Below the pieces are notes generated by a model. It saw nothing but the letters and a program-made list of their open reading frames with translations, was not told the DNA's origin and ran no database searches. Below, piece after piece: positions 1 through 10,673 of a DNA stretch of 64,000 nucleotides. The DNA lies in assembly GCA_963680875.1 (NCBI GenBank), contig OY804590.1, positions 24,304,640 through 24,368,639 of the forward strand. Direction: 5' to 3'. Position 1 is the stretch's first letter; every line of letters starts with the position of its first letter. The position numbers and the translations under genes are program-made. Source of the stretch: Bathymodiolus brooksi. Lineage: Eukaryota > Mollusca > Bivalvia > Mytilida > Modiolidae.

Positions 1-125
1 ATGACCCTGACTTGGTACAGGCATTTCTAAAGAAATGGTGGGTTGAATCAGATTTTAAAGCGCCAAACCTCCCGCTTTCATTACGGCTCAAAGGTTCCGG
101 CTGTCACTATAACAGTATTTATAAC
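1..125 (-). repeat. Dispersed bivalve repeat, partial copy at window edge
   Basis: This stretch is close to the reverse complement of 31,484-31,595, sharing words such as 'ggtacaggcatttct' and 'ggctgtcactataacagtatt'. The copy is cut by the window start. Related but more diverged words occur at 11,880-11,990 and 12,130-12,200. I recognise the motif as a very common non-coding repeat of mussel genomes (recollection, not searched). The short ORF through it is shared with the other copy only because the sequence is repeated. Confidence 0.6.
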
Positions 126-239
126 AATACTGGAACAAAATAGGCAAAATAGTTGTCAAAGCAGTACTAAATTCAGTGAAGTAAATGTAAATGACACTTT
201 TACGTCACACATTGATAAAAAAATATTTTTGACATGTTA

Positions 240-636
240 AAACTCACAACATATTATGACTTTCATGAATCATTTCGATTTTAATATGTTTAACAATACA
301 GATACGATCATACACTTTGGAGGAAGACGGTAATTTATATTCACGAATGCGGGCAATGTTGCACACAATTTATCTGACGCCATTCTTAAATGAAACTGGA
401 GTGTTTTAATGAAAGACCAATAAATAAAGAGACAGGGAATAATATTTTAATATCTAATTTTACAATTTTGTGTACAAAACAAGAAATGAAGAAGTGTGCA
501 TTAACACGCATCTAAAAAATCGACTAATCTTCACCTATGCAGTCGTATTGTATTTAACCTTACAAGTTATTAAGTTACTGACATTTTCTACTTTGATGGC
601 ATTTCGATTTTAGCAAATTAAAGAGGCGAAATGCTA
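240..636. repeat. Older dispersed repeat, 5' half, split by the LINE
   Basis: Stretches of this region ('gacggtaatttatatt', 'atgttgcacacaattta', 'tggcatttcgattttag') recur in the same order at 9,275-9,915. The repeat resumes at 9,003 after the LINE, so the LINE landed inside it. No coding capacity is visible. Confidence 0.6.
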
Positions 637-649
637 GTACATGTACTTG

Positions 650-1290
650 GAATTGTGGTTCAAACGAATCAAGAGGTGCAACAATTTTGCTCGGTAAAAT
701 TTTTTCCAATGAAGTTAAATTTACATTTTCTGATAATATTGGTTGAGTTATGAAGTGCGAAATAAAAATGGAAACGGTCTTTTTTTTTCAGATTTCCAAT
801 ATTTACGCCCCGAATATACCGACCGACCAAAAAAACTTATTTGAAGCGCTTCTGAAATCTATTGGAAACCACAATGATGATAGCTTACAACATTATGAAA
901 TCATTTTGGGGGATTTTAATTGTGTGCTGGACAAAAAACTAGATAGATGCCCTCCACATCGTACTGAAGATAATGGGTTAAATGAATTTAAATTACTCAT
1001 GCACCGACCGACATGATTTATTTGATATATGGAGAAATAATAATCCAAAAACTAAACGATTCAGCTTTCACAGGGGAAATGCAAAATCCCGTATAGATTA
1101 TATTATATGCTCCAACAGCCTTATAAGCAGTAAATTACTCGACTCAAACATAAAGCACTTTCCCTTTAGCGACCATGATATTTGCACAGTTAAAGTAAAA
1201 CAGGAAAACATTGAGAGGGCTCCAGGTATTTGGGTCATGAATTTGAATACTATAAAGTCGGAAACGTTTATTTCGGCTTTTAATACTTGA
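650..1290 (+). pseudogene. LINE ORF2: endonuclease domain remnant
   Basis: Two overlapping frames (750-1016 and 982-1290) together carry APE/EEP endonuclease motifs: NIYAPN, ILGDFNCVLD (catalytic D and N), SRIDYIICS and FPFSDHDICTV (the terminal SDH motif). A frameshift near 1,000 separates the GDFN part from the SRIDY/SDHD part. Upstream, only a scrap resembling the start of the domain remains before the truncation point at 637. In LINEs this domain nicks the target DNA to prime reverse transcription. It cannot be made as one protein here. Confidence 0.8.
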
Positions 1291-2208
1291 TGGCCTACAT
1301 GGAAAAACCAAATTAACCGCTTTGAAACTATTCAAGAATGGCGGGAAGTTACGAAAACTGAAATAAAATTTTTGACAATTGATATAAATAAACAAATAAA
1401 TAAGGGTAAAAATAAAAGTAACATTGAAAATTTGGAGGAAAAATTTGAACATATTAAATTAAACAACGAGAATAATATTGTTACGAATAATAAAATAGAA
1501 GAAATTGAACGAACTATAAATACTTATTATACTAATAGGACTGAAGCCGCAACAATCCGTTCGAGGATTAAATGGGCAGAGGAAGGGGGGAAATCTACTC
1601 GTTATTTTTTTCACCTCGAAAAAAAAACGTGGACAAGATAAATTGTGGAATAGAATAAAAACATCAGAAGGTCATTACAAATATGATATTGATTCAATAA
1701 TAAATTAACAAGTAAAATTTTACTCTAAGTTATTGACATCAGAGGGATGGGACGAAACATGTGTGAGTAATCTTACACAACATTTACAAGAAAAGTTGAC
1801 CACAGAGGAAAAGGGTGAACTCGACTCAGATGTAGATTCTAATAAAATCGTTAAAGTATTGAAAGTATTAAAATCAAATAAATTTCCTGGTGAGGACGGC
1901 ATTATATCCGAGTTTTATTAACTTTTTGGGGAAACGATTAAAGAGGAATTTATATTACTGCTATGTGAGATTTTCAAAGAAAAGAAAATGAGCAAGTCTC
2001 AGAATAGGGGAGTATTAACCTTGTTATTTAAAAGTGGGAAGAGAGAAAACATTTGTAATTGGAGGCCGTTGACATTACTCAATACCGATTATAAGATAAT
2101 TGCAAAGATCTTAGCCGAAAGGTTAAAAATTGTCTTGCCGAATGTAATTCATTCTGATCAAAAGGGTTTTGTTAAAGGTAGAAATATCAGTGAGGCAAAC
2201 CGTTTAAT
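1291..2208 (+). pseudogene. LINE ORF2: linker and N-terminal reverse transcriptase
   Basis: The stretch 1372-1641 encodes the lysine-rich linker ending in SRIKWAEEGGKSTRYFFHLEKK (quoted in part), a block just upstream of RT in L1/Tx1 LINEs. 1733-1921 has LKSNKFPGEDGIISEFY, matching the RT block that reads 'PGxDGxxxEFY'. 1988-2208 has the fingers region with NWRPLTLLNTDYKI, ILAERL and HSDQKGFVKGRNI. Frame changes near 1,640 and a stop near 1,920 interrupt the reading. The protein breaks off at 2,208 where a MITE cluster was inserted. Confidence 0.85.
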
Positions 2209-2211
2209 ACG

Positions 2212-2318
2212 TATAGGTTATTCAATACCTGGTTATAGTATATGAAAAAGAATGTGTTGAGGCGAAGCCGAGATGCATTTTTTTTTCATATACTAATGAC
2301 CAGGTATTGTATAATCAA
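2212..2318. mobile_element. Hairpin MITE inside LINE RT
   Basis: Arms 'caatacctggttatagtatatg' and 'catatactaatgaccaggtattg' (each partly quoted) face each other around a loop with 'gaggcgaagccgag'. It lies exactly where the LINE protein stops making sense, and the LINE frame resumes beyond 2,490. Exact ends and target duplication are not clear because another element abuts it at 2,320. Confidence 0.6.
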
Positions 2319-2319
2319 T

Positions 2320-2490
2320 TTAGCCCATACTTTCTTTGTCGAGTGTCATGACTACCAATTATTACTAATTTAGGCAGTCTAAGCCAGATTAGATTGAATG
2401 AGTATCAGCCCAAAAGCATTTCCTTCAATTACAACATATGTGGTATATGAAAAATATTCAATAACACAAGACAAAGAAAGTATGGGCTAA
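2320..2490. mobile_element. 171-bp MITE with 21-bp perfect TIRs
   Basis: The ends are ttagcccatactttctttgt (2320 onward) and its perfect reverse complement acaaagaaagtatgggctaa (to 2490). There is no coding content. It lies next to the hairpin MITE in the LINE RT, and LINE coding (KGLKDIIDYID) resumes at the right edge. Confidence 0.75.
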
Positions 2491-2653
2491 AGGATATTAT
2501 AGATTATATAGACCAGGAAGACGAGGAAGCTATTCTAGTATTTTTAGACCAACAAAAGGCATTTGATAAGGTTGAATGGGGATGGGTGGACTATATTTTA
2601 AAGGAATTTAATTTTGGGGAAAACCTTAGGGGATGGATTAAAATGTTGTTTAA
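2489..2653 (+). pseudogene. LINE ORF2: RT palm part 1
   Basis: The translation reads KGLKDIIDYIDQ...EEAILVFLDQQKAFDKVEWGW, the RT block that holds the first catalytic aspartate (here FLDQQKAFDKV). It ends in WIKMLF at the TTAA of the composite element at 2650-2653. The protein picks up at 6,249 with AKTCIKTNGF. No frame shift is needed between these two pieces once the insertion is set aside. Confidence 0.85.
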
Positions 2654-4037
2654 AGGAAAACTCCAGTTAGTTGAACAATTGTTATAATTCAATACATTGT
2701 AACTTTTTATTAAAAAATAACTAATTATTAAACAAAAAACACCTTTATTAACATTAATATACCCAATTAGAAATATGAATATTTGTAATTTCTTGTCGTA
2801 GTGTAAGCGACAATGACACCTCTTCATGTGACGTCACGGAGACGGATCATGTTAGTTGAATAAATAATATTACGAATTTAGTTTGTTACACATATTTTCA
2901 TGGGCGCATTTCATTTGCGCAGATTTGGGGATTAACTACCCTTTCATTTGCTCGGCTAAAGTGCCCTACATTTGCGCCGATTTTTTACCTGAGATTTACC
3001 TGTTGCAATCTTTCAATTGCGCGAAAAAAAAATTAATTATATTTAATATTTGTAACTTTACATATTAAATGTATATAAATGTATAAAAATTTAGAATTTA
3101 AATTTTAATAAGAAAAATCTAAAAAAAAATATATTTTCGAGTTTAATTGATGAAAAAGCATTTTGGCTTAAATAAATAATTATAATCTTAATTTATGTTT
3201 TAAACAGAAATATAAACTTTATTATTTTAATGTAAAAATACAACTGAATAAGAAATGACAATTTGAAACATAGCTGAACAGATTTTAATATTCGTGAACA
3301 AAATACTCACTATGAAATCAACTCACTGGTTCTGTATATATAGCGACTGTATTTTGATTTATTTTCAATTGGTATTTGTCGTAAATATGGAGTGGTCGAT
3401 ATCGGAAACAAATCGAGGAAAAAAATCACTTTTATATGATGGATTTACTTACCGAATTGATAGTTTGTTAAAGAGTGGCGACATATCTGCGCCTCAGGGA
3501 ATATAGATCCTAAGCCGGGAATGTCACATTATATACCCTGTCTGATAGCTGAATAACATATAATGTATCTGACTATTCCCAACATCGAGCCCTTTTGGTT
3601 ATGTTTTAATATCAGATCAACTGCAATACAATGTTTTACAATTTGTATATCGTCCTAATTTTTTTCTTAATATTCCCATCCCATTGGGGTTTTTTTTGGG
3701 GGGGGGGGGTATCTACGTATAATTCCATGTATGTTTTACATGATTGATCGTAGGTTAAATAACTCACTTTTAACTGGTTTTATGCGTACACATGTTTTTT
3801 TTTCTTTTTTGTCGCCAATGCTTTTGATATTTACAAAATCATTATGACTTCATGTCAAACATTTTATTGCACTAACGAAAAAGGAGAGTGTGAGAAGAAT
3901 TGTTTTTTTTGTAATTACCGATCAGTTAACACAACGAAAAACACGGGAAAGTACGACAGCATTGGCGACAAAAAAGAAAAAAGCAGATGTACGCATAAAA
4001 CGAGTTAGAAGTGACAGTTATTTATCCTACGGCCAAT

Positions 4038-5114
4038 CCACAGGGGCTAGGTGCGTCCGAAAAAGAAAAAAAAAACTATATAATACTACAAGGGGGCGAA
4101 CTCACTTGCTTCCATTTTTTTAAGTCGTCGTGTTAAATTGATCGTAACTTCGGAACGCCTTAATATTTTCAAAAAATGTTTCCACCAGTCGAAAGTCAAG
4201 TAATTTTCCTTTCCAAAGAGACCCCAATTGTTAGTGTAGACCTCCGAATTGCTGAGGTATCATACACGAACCAAAACAAAACGGCGTGAAAATCCGAAGT
4301 CGTACAAACGCTGGGTTGACCACTTCCCATCTGTGTACAGACTTTCCCATGCGTAAACGAGTCATTTTGACTAGCTAAATACTTTCATCCATTCAAATTA
4401 TGATAAAATTTCTTACCTTACGCCAATTTATATGTCCTTTAAGTCTGTTTTTGAAAGAAATCCCATTTGCATCCTTGACAAACGCCATAGACATGAAAAT
4501 TGAGAGAGTTCTAACGGGCTTTTTGATTGGCTGAAACAGATTGTTCAGCCAATCAAAAATCCCGTGAAAATTGAGAGAGTTCTAACGGGCTTTTTGATTG
4601 GCTGAAACAGATTGTTCAGCCAATCAAAAAGCCCGTTAGTACTCTCTCAATTTTCATGTCTATGGCGTTTGTCAAGGATGCAAATGGGATTTCTTTCAAA
4701 AACAGACTTAAAGGACATATAAATTGGCGTAAGGTAAGAAATTTTATCATAATTTGAATGGATGAAAGTATTTAGCTAGTCAAAATGACTCGTTTACGCA
4801 TGGGAAAGTCTGTACACAGATGGGAAGTGGTCAACCCAGCGTTTGTACGACTTCGGATTTTCACGCCGTTTTGTTTTGGTTCGTGTATGATACCTCAGCA
4901 ATTCGGAGGCCTACACTAACAATTGGGGTCTCTTTGGAAAGGAAAATTACTTGACTTTCGACTGGTGGAAACATTTTTTGAAAATATTAAGGCGTTCCGA
5001 AGTTACGATCAATTTAACACGACGACTTAAAAAAATGGAAGCAAGTGAGTTCGCCCCCTTGTAGTATTATATAGTTTTTTTTTGGTTTTTTTCGGACGCA
5101 CCTAGCCCCTGTGG
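4038..5114. repeat. Near-perfect long palindrome, about 0.5-kb arms
   Basis: From 'ccacaggggctaggtgcgtcc' (4038) the sequence is matched almost base for base by its reverse complement ending at 5114. At the centre a unit of about 66 bp, itself a hairpin ('tttttgattggctgaaac...gttcagccaatcaaaa'), is present twice on the left side. Transcripts would fold into a very long hairpin. Such arms are usually lost or rearranged quickly, so low divergence suggests a recent origin or gene conversion between arms. Confidence 0.9.
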
Positions 5115-5637
5115 GCCAATCATGTAAAACATTGAATTATATGTAGACCCCCCCCCCCCCCCCAATACAAATAAACTCATTTGTTTTATGAAAATGTAAC
5201 ATGGGATGGGTATATTAAGAAAAAAAAATAGGACGATATACAAATTGTTAACATTGTATTGCAGTTGATCTGATATTAAAACATAACCAAAAGGACTCGA
5301 TGTTGGGAAGAGTCAACATTTATTTATTTATTTATTCAACTAACATGATATGTCTCCGTGACGTCACATGAAGAGGTGTCATGGCCGTTTACACTACGAC
5401 AGGAAATTCCAAATATTCATATTTCTAATTGGGTATGTTAATAAAGGTGTTTTTTATTTAATAATTAGTTATTTACGAATAAAAAGTTACAATGTATTGA
5501 ATTATAACAATTGTTCAACTGACTGGAGTTTTCCTTAGAAGCAACACTTCTGGAATACTGTTGATGGTGATGTCAAAACACCTATGTGTAATACGGGCCT
5601 AAATGGTGATAATTACTGGCTGTCTTACAGAAGCTTT

Positions 5638-5873
5638 TTATTGCACTAACGAAAAAGGAAAGTGTGAGAAGAATTGTTTTTTTTTTGTAATTACCGATCA
5701 GGACTACCCTTGTCAACACATCGACAAATTTTTTTTTTGTAAATACCGATCCTTCCCGTGTTTTTCGTGGTCACTGGTCGATGTGTTGACAAGGGTAGTC
5801 CTAATCGGCAATTACAAAAAAAAACCAATTCTTCTCACTCTTTCGTTTTTCGTTAGTGCAATAAAATGTTTGA
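5638..5873. mobile_element. Hairpin MITE (TATTGCACTAACG ends)
   Basis: The left arm starts 'tattgcactaacgaaaaagg' and the right arm ends 'cgttagtgcaata'. Inside, 'ggactacccttgtcaacaca' pairs with its reverse complement. The right part with its flank (5790-5906) occurs again in reverse at about 3824-3935 in the left half of the composite element, extending the overall inverted symmetry. Confidence 0.7.
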
Positions 5874-6248
5874 CATGAAGTCATAATGATTTTGTAAATA
5901 TCAAAAGATAAATATACGACGTTATTTTACGATTTACATAATTTTTAATGATAAAATTGCGACTGATCAATGCTGATATAATAGACGATACCGACACCGT
6001 AACGTCACGGCTCTTTCGGAAGAGCTTTAATTGCAGGTATATCCGAGAATGCATTATGCCTTTTGTCTCCTCACATTGAAGAATTCTGAAAAATGGCGAT
6101 CCCCATTATTTGGTGCTACATGCAACTTCAATGACCAAATTCTACCTTACGATATACTATTTTTAGCATTCATTAACACAGATGTCTTTTATGTACTGTC
6201 ATTTAAATTTTCACGCTAACTTGTTAAGACCATAGCGTTTTCCTTTAA

Positions 6249-6743
6249 TAGAGCAAAAACATGTATAAAAACAAATGGGTTTGTTTCTAAATATTTCCCA
6301 ATATCTCGCTCTTGTAGCTCCTCTTATCTACATTCTGCAAATAGAACCACTGGCTTGTGCCTTAAGTGGGGTAGCGATATAAAAGGTGTAAAACTACCTG
6401 GAGAAGGAGATATAGAATCATTAGAAACTAAGTTGTACATGTTTACTGATGATGACACCCAAATAATAAATAAAGATGAAGATTCGCTAAAAAAAACATT
6501 TGATGTTCTATCAACTTATGAAAAAGCCTCTGGGTCCAAAATAAATTTTGATAATTAGCCAAAGGTTTATATATTGGCTCTGCCAGAAATAGGGGACCAA
6601 CATTTACAAAAATAAAATGGGTAGCAGGAAATGTTAAAACATTGGGTATACATCATGGATATGACATTATATGAAAATCAATTAAAAAAAAGATGAAAAG
6701 TTGTATACATGTGTGGAAAAGTAGAAATTTGACTTATGGGGGT
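6249..6743 (+). pseudogene. LINE ORF2: RT palm with catalytic FTDD
   Basis: It resumes at the TTAA with AKTCIKTNGFVSKYFPISRS, then passes IEPL-like residues in a shifted frame. At 6,355-6,558 it has GVKLPGEGDIESLETKLYMF followed by TDDDTQII, the second catalytic block (FxDD). SGSKINFDN and a frame-shifted 'VKTLGI' block follow, the usual RT thumb entry. It is interrupted at 6,744 by a MITE. Confidence 0.85.
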
Positions 6744-7076
6744 CAATCGTAACTACTCGGCCATTCTCGCTACCCTACAAATAACCTCGTATGCATTAGG
6801 CGTATAAATCGCACTACTTTTCACATGTCAGTTACATGAAAGTTTGATAAAGTTATATTTTAAATAATTTTCTATATTTCAGTTATTTTCATGGATAAAA
6901 GTTAAAGTTTTAATTAGTTTTGCATGAATAGATTTTACTTAGTATGTCTTCCATATTGGATTTTCGTGGACTATATTTGTGTGCGGCTTAACTTAACTTA
7001 CCTTCCGGCAAACAATTTAAGAAGAATTTCTACTATCTACGTACGAGGTTATTTGTAGGGTAGCGAGAATGGCCGA
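6744..7076. mobile_element. MITE family CAATCG, copy 1 (in LINE)
   Basis: The left TIR begins caatcgtaactactcggcca and the right TIR ends tgtagggtagcgagaatggc, about 48 bp of inverted repeat. The copy at 19,361-19,687 has the same interior in reverse orientation. The last 12 or so bases of the right end are missing here. There is no coding content. Confidence 0.85.
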
Positions 7077-7129
7077 TATGGTATGGTAAAACTAATCAGA
7101 TTAACAGAAATGTTTGTTGCTTAGAGACA

Positions 7130-8218
7130 AACGAAAGGGGGGGGGGGGGGGGGGGGGTATGTTAAATATAGACACGTTTATTACCAGTAAGCACATACAG
7201 TTACTTTATCGTATTCTAAATTCACCTTTAAATAGTTGGAATGCAATAGGTAAATTCTGGCTACACAAATTTGATTTCAAATTCAATGAAACGTTGTGTG
7301 TGTGTCGATGCTCAAATGTATCAACTTTAAAATTAAATAATATTCCAAAATTTTATAGAAATTTATTACATTCATGGTCTAAATTTAGCAACAACCTACA
7401 ACATAGTAGGACAATTGACGAAATATTAGAACAAAGGTTATTCTGTAACTCAAATATTACTTTACAAAACAAACCAATTTGCTTCGCATCCTTTGTTAAA
7501 AGCAATATTAAAACAATAACAGATATCTGGTCCACAATCGAAAATGATTTTAAGAATTGCAATGATAAAAGAAATTGTATTTCAGAATATTCTAGAATTA
7601 AAAAAGCCGTTTCAAAAGAATTTGTACAAATTTTACAAGGTGAAATAGCAGCCGATCCTAACTCAAATAGGGGGCACCTTCTAAAACTGAATAAGGACCT
7701 TTATTTATATTACAAAATGGAAAAAATAATATTACCCTTTCAACTAGGATTGAAATATATTCATAAAATTCTTAATAAGAAAATTAAACCAATATGTCAA
7801 ACAAAATCTGAAGCCCTTTATGAAGAAGAAATTAATTGGGAACAAGTTTGATCAAAATTAAAACAGGTTCACGTGTCAAACAAAATTAAAGAATTTCAAT
7901 GGAAATGTATTCATAACATTATTTATACGGAAAACAGACGTAAAGAAATGAATATGTCAAACGGTAAATGCCATCTATGTCAAGTAGATAACAATAATGA
8001 AACTCTGCAACATTTATTTTTTCAGTGCCCTTCTGCAAAAATTAGTGAAAGATGGAAGATTTGTTAAAAAATACTTTGACTTGGAAATACCTCGAAAATT
8101 TAGAGAAAAAGACATTATGCTAGGATATCACAAAGGTGATAGTGATAGCCTGGATAATATTTTCTCCCATTATTACGGCGTTTTAACCCCGCTGAACCAG
8201 TGGTGCAACAATCTGTAA
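7130..8218 (+). pseudogene. LINE ORF2: C-terminal domain with zinc-binding motif
   Basis: A single frame of about 245 codons (to 7,849) starts just after a run of about 20 G and reads MLNIDTFITSKHIQLLYRIL, the post-RT region of L1/Tx1 LINEs. After a stop at 7,851 the same frame continues with NKIKEFQWKCIHNII and CHLCQVDNNNETLQHLFFQC, a C-x2-C ... H-x4-C zinc-binding motif (zf-RVT type). The poly(G) run was read through as glycines and is not part of the protein family. A frameshift near 8,040 moves the tail into another frame. Confidence 0.85.
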
Positions 8219-8323
8219 TCATCTAGAAGATTAAAATGTCTCGTGCCTTTTCCCGCATGTTGTCAAATCGGTAATTTTGAAGGATTTTGAAATAAAGTTC
8301 GTGTTGAATAATGGGAGAAACAA

Positions 8324-8454
8324 ATTCTCCTTCAGTTGCCCATGTGGGTTACGATATTTCTCCACTCTCGATAGTTACGGCTTGTGGTTAAAATTCTTAA
8401 TTTAGCTCTCTTGAGTGGAGAAATATCGTGACCCACGGGCAACTGAAGGAGAAT
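8324..8454. mobile_element. 131-bp hairpin MITE in LINE 3' part
   Basis: Arms 'attctccttcagttgcccat' (8324 onward) and 'gggcaactgaaggagaat' (to 8454) are inverted over about 44 bp with few mismatches. LINE-like sequence with LINE base composition continues after it. Confidence 0.75.
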
Positions 8455-8988
8455 CTATATATAAACATCATAATATATATTTTTAAGTGGGAATTGTGGA
8501 AAATTCGTAATAAAATAAACACAACGGAATTAATTTGGGATATCATGTTATTAGAAATACTTGGAGAAGAAATTTTCATAATAATCTAGATTTTTTACTA
8601 AAAACAAACATTTTAGATAATATAGTAAAGGACAAATTAACAATTATCAGAAATCTCATTTAAATGTCTATCGGTGCACTCAACAGGATAGTTTATGGGT
8701 GCACTCGATTGGTGTATTCGAAATATAGAATGCTAATAATAAATAATGAATGAATAATTATTCTATTTTTTTCATAATTGTTTATATATCTAATATAAGT
8801 ATATTTTTCCTGTTTTCTCTGTGTGTAATGATTTATAAATATGTGATGATTTTTATTGTGTAAGTTACATGTCTGATCCTGTGCATGTTATCTTTTGTTG
8901 TAAAACAGGGACCCTTGGTTGAACCTGGGCGACCAAGGTGCATTGTTAACAGGTAATGATGAATAAATGTATATGATTAAAAAAAAAA
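8455..8988 (+). other. LINE 3' end, 3' UTR and poly(A)
   Basis: The end of the coding part is too decayed to translate confidently. The 3' UTR contains 'gaataaatgtatatga' and ends in an A-run at 8979-8988 immediately before the target duplication. This fixes the LINE's + orientation. Confidence 0.75.
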
Positions 8989-9002
8989 GAGGTGAGATGC
9001 TA

Positions 9003-10205
9003 AAAAAAAATAATTGTAAAATAAGTCAGTAACCAGGTGTCAATGTCGTCAGCGTTCCTTGGAAACAACATCAGCGGAAGATGACAATTTGCACAAGTCA
9101 AAGTCGATAGATGGTTATTTAAAGTATTATTTCCCAGAAAAAATGAAAATGTAAAGAAACAACGGAACATTGTATGCACCACGATCCTGTATAAATAAAT
9201 GAAATCACACAATAATTATGTCCTTAATTTGTCATAAAATACGCATGTGCGAATTAAAATATATTTAAGAAATAAATCATGGAAGCTCCATGAATTATTT
9301 CGATTCTGATATGACTAAGAGTACAAATACGGTAGCATACTTTGATTAGAAGACGGTAATTTATATTTACGTTTGCGGAGAATGTTGCACACAATTTATG
9401 CTGCCAAATTCGAGCAGACGATAATTCATCAACAAGTACATTTACGACGGGAAAGTCAGTCACATGCACCGGCGCATGTGCTAATGAGATTATACCCAAT
9501 AGATAAATCGCTCGTTTGTTTGCAAATTGAAAGAAGGACGTTATGTTAGAATTAAAAAAATAATTCATGGAAGCCATAGTTTGTATGCAGTTTTAAAATG
9601 AGTAACATTATTTTCGTAAATTTTGTATCCTGAGCGATAGCGAGGGATAAAATTCAACGAAAATAATGTTACCCATGTTAAAACTGGATACACACTATGG
9701 CTTCCATGAATTATTTCGATTGTAGTAGGAAAAATCTAACTTATTTTTTGAAGAGGAAATCAGTACTGGAAATGCATTTCATAACAATTTCCACTAACCT
9801 TCATGTTTACAGTTTTTTTTTATGTATAACTAGACTGTGATACAATCAAGTTACTGATATTTTACAATTTTATGGCATTTTGAATTTAGAAACCTAAACA
9901 AGTAAAATGCTAACACAATTGTAAAATAAATCAGTAACCAGCTTGTATTATGTGATCAGCGTTCCTTGTAAACTACGTCACCGGAAGACGTTATATTTTC
10001 AAAAGTCAAAGTCCATAGATGGTTGTCATAACTATTTATTCCTGAAAAAATATAGGTAAAAAAAATACGGGCATTTTATGTTTGTATGCACCACGGTCCT
10101 GTATGAATGCATGAATTCACTAAGGAATGATGTTTGTAATTGGTTCGTCAATACGCATGTGCGAATTAAAATATATTGGGAGTTTCATCACGGTATTATT
10201 TATAT
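9003..10205. repeat. Two direct copies of the LINE's host repeat
   Basis: 9003-9290 and about 9916-10,200 align in direct orientation ('ttgtaaaataa.tcagtaacca', 'atacgcatgtgcgaattaaa', 'gtatgcaccacg.tcctgta'). 9275-9915 also aligns with 240-636. The second copy is not interrupted by a LINE and therefore shows the pre-insertion sequence of the first ('aagtaaaatgctaacacaattg'). Confidence 0.7.
9565..9710. mobile_element. Hairpin MITE with 'catgaattatttcga' flank
   Basis: Arms 'tcatggaagccatagtttgt' and 'actatggcttccatga' continue inward through 'gtaacattattttcg' and 'cgaaaataatgttac' around the loop 'cctgagcgatagcgaggg'. The same flank motif occurs at 9,285 and 41,005 beside another hairpin. 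Confidence 0.75.
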
Positions 10206-10673
10206 AGTCAATGAAGGACGCCATGTTGATATTTATATTATATCGCCATTTTATATTCTACATTTAATGTTAACAAATTGATAACCTATTAAAACCATTA
10301 ATTTGTTTTAGATATTTATGGCAAATTCTTATAAATTATGTTAGAAATATCACTTATGATTTATTTTCTGCCATAAGAGTAAAGGTATTTAACCAACATA
10401 GCATGCACTCTTATATCCACGGTGCATAGCCATAACGGATTCTTTTGGATAAAACGGATTCTTTCGGAATCGCGGAACGGATCATTTCAGATCATTTCGA
10501 AGAAGTGTAGGTATGTGCTCTGATTATATCTCTGTTTTACAACTAAAAATTCCCTAAATCTGTCAGGGAACGGTACGACGGAACTTTTCAATTATCCTTT
10601 TTATCAAGTGATTTGTTCGGGGAAGTTAAAGCTGTCGTTTTCATTGACTTTTAACGAACGAACAAACGCAAAA

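Larger units (their letters stand above)
2654..6244. mobile_element. 3.6-kb TTAA-flanked composite foldback element
   Basis: Both ends carry the TIR aggaaaac (2654 onward; gttttcct to 6244), and TTAA stands at 2650-2653 and 6245-6248. Deleting the element and one TTAA restores a continuous LINE reading frame, so the boundaries are firm. Inside, large inverted repeats pair 2653-2868 with 5330-5536, about 3570-3755 with 5115-5315, and 4038-4600 with 4616-5114. The left arm has extra material (2869-3569 and 3756-4037) absent from the right. No transposase is visible. TTAA duplications are typical of piggyBac and Kolobok transposons, so it probably moved with such a transposase (inference). Confidence 0.8.
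637..8986 (+). mobile_element. 5'-truncated L1/Tx1-type LINE with nested insertions
   Basis: The order of parts is an APE-like endonuclease remnant (about 650-1290), a linker (1290-1700), a reverse transcriptase split into several pieces (1700-6743), a C-terminal zinc-binding region (7130-8070) and a 3' UTR ending in poly(A) at 8979-8988. Flanks aagaggcgaaatgcta (621-636) and aagaggtgagatgcta (8987-9002) form a 16-bp target duplication with two mismatches, typical of target-primed reverse transcription. ORF1 and the endonuclease N-terminus are missing, consistent with 5' truncation. Stops, frameshifts and at least four nested elements show it is dead. The clade is inferred from the motifs WAEEGGKSTRYFFHLEKK and NWRPLTLLNTDYKI. 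Confidence 0.85.

Noticed and set aside
5550..5635. LINE RT text (KTPMCNTGLNG-like) just right of the foldback arm
   Set aside because: The true continuation is at 6,249 directly after the TTAA (AKTCIKTNGF). The weaker resemblance at 5,550 is coincidental or part of a second element.
7114..7157. Glycine-run N-terminus of the 245-codon ORF
   Set aside because: It is a poly(G) tract read in frame just after a MITE. The LINE homology starts after it.
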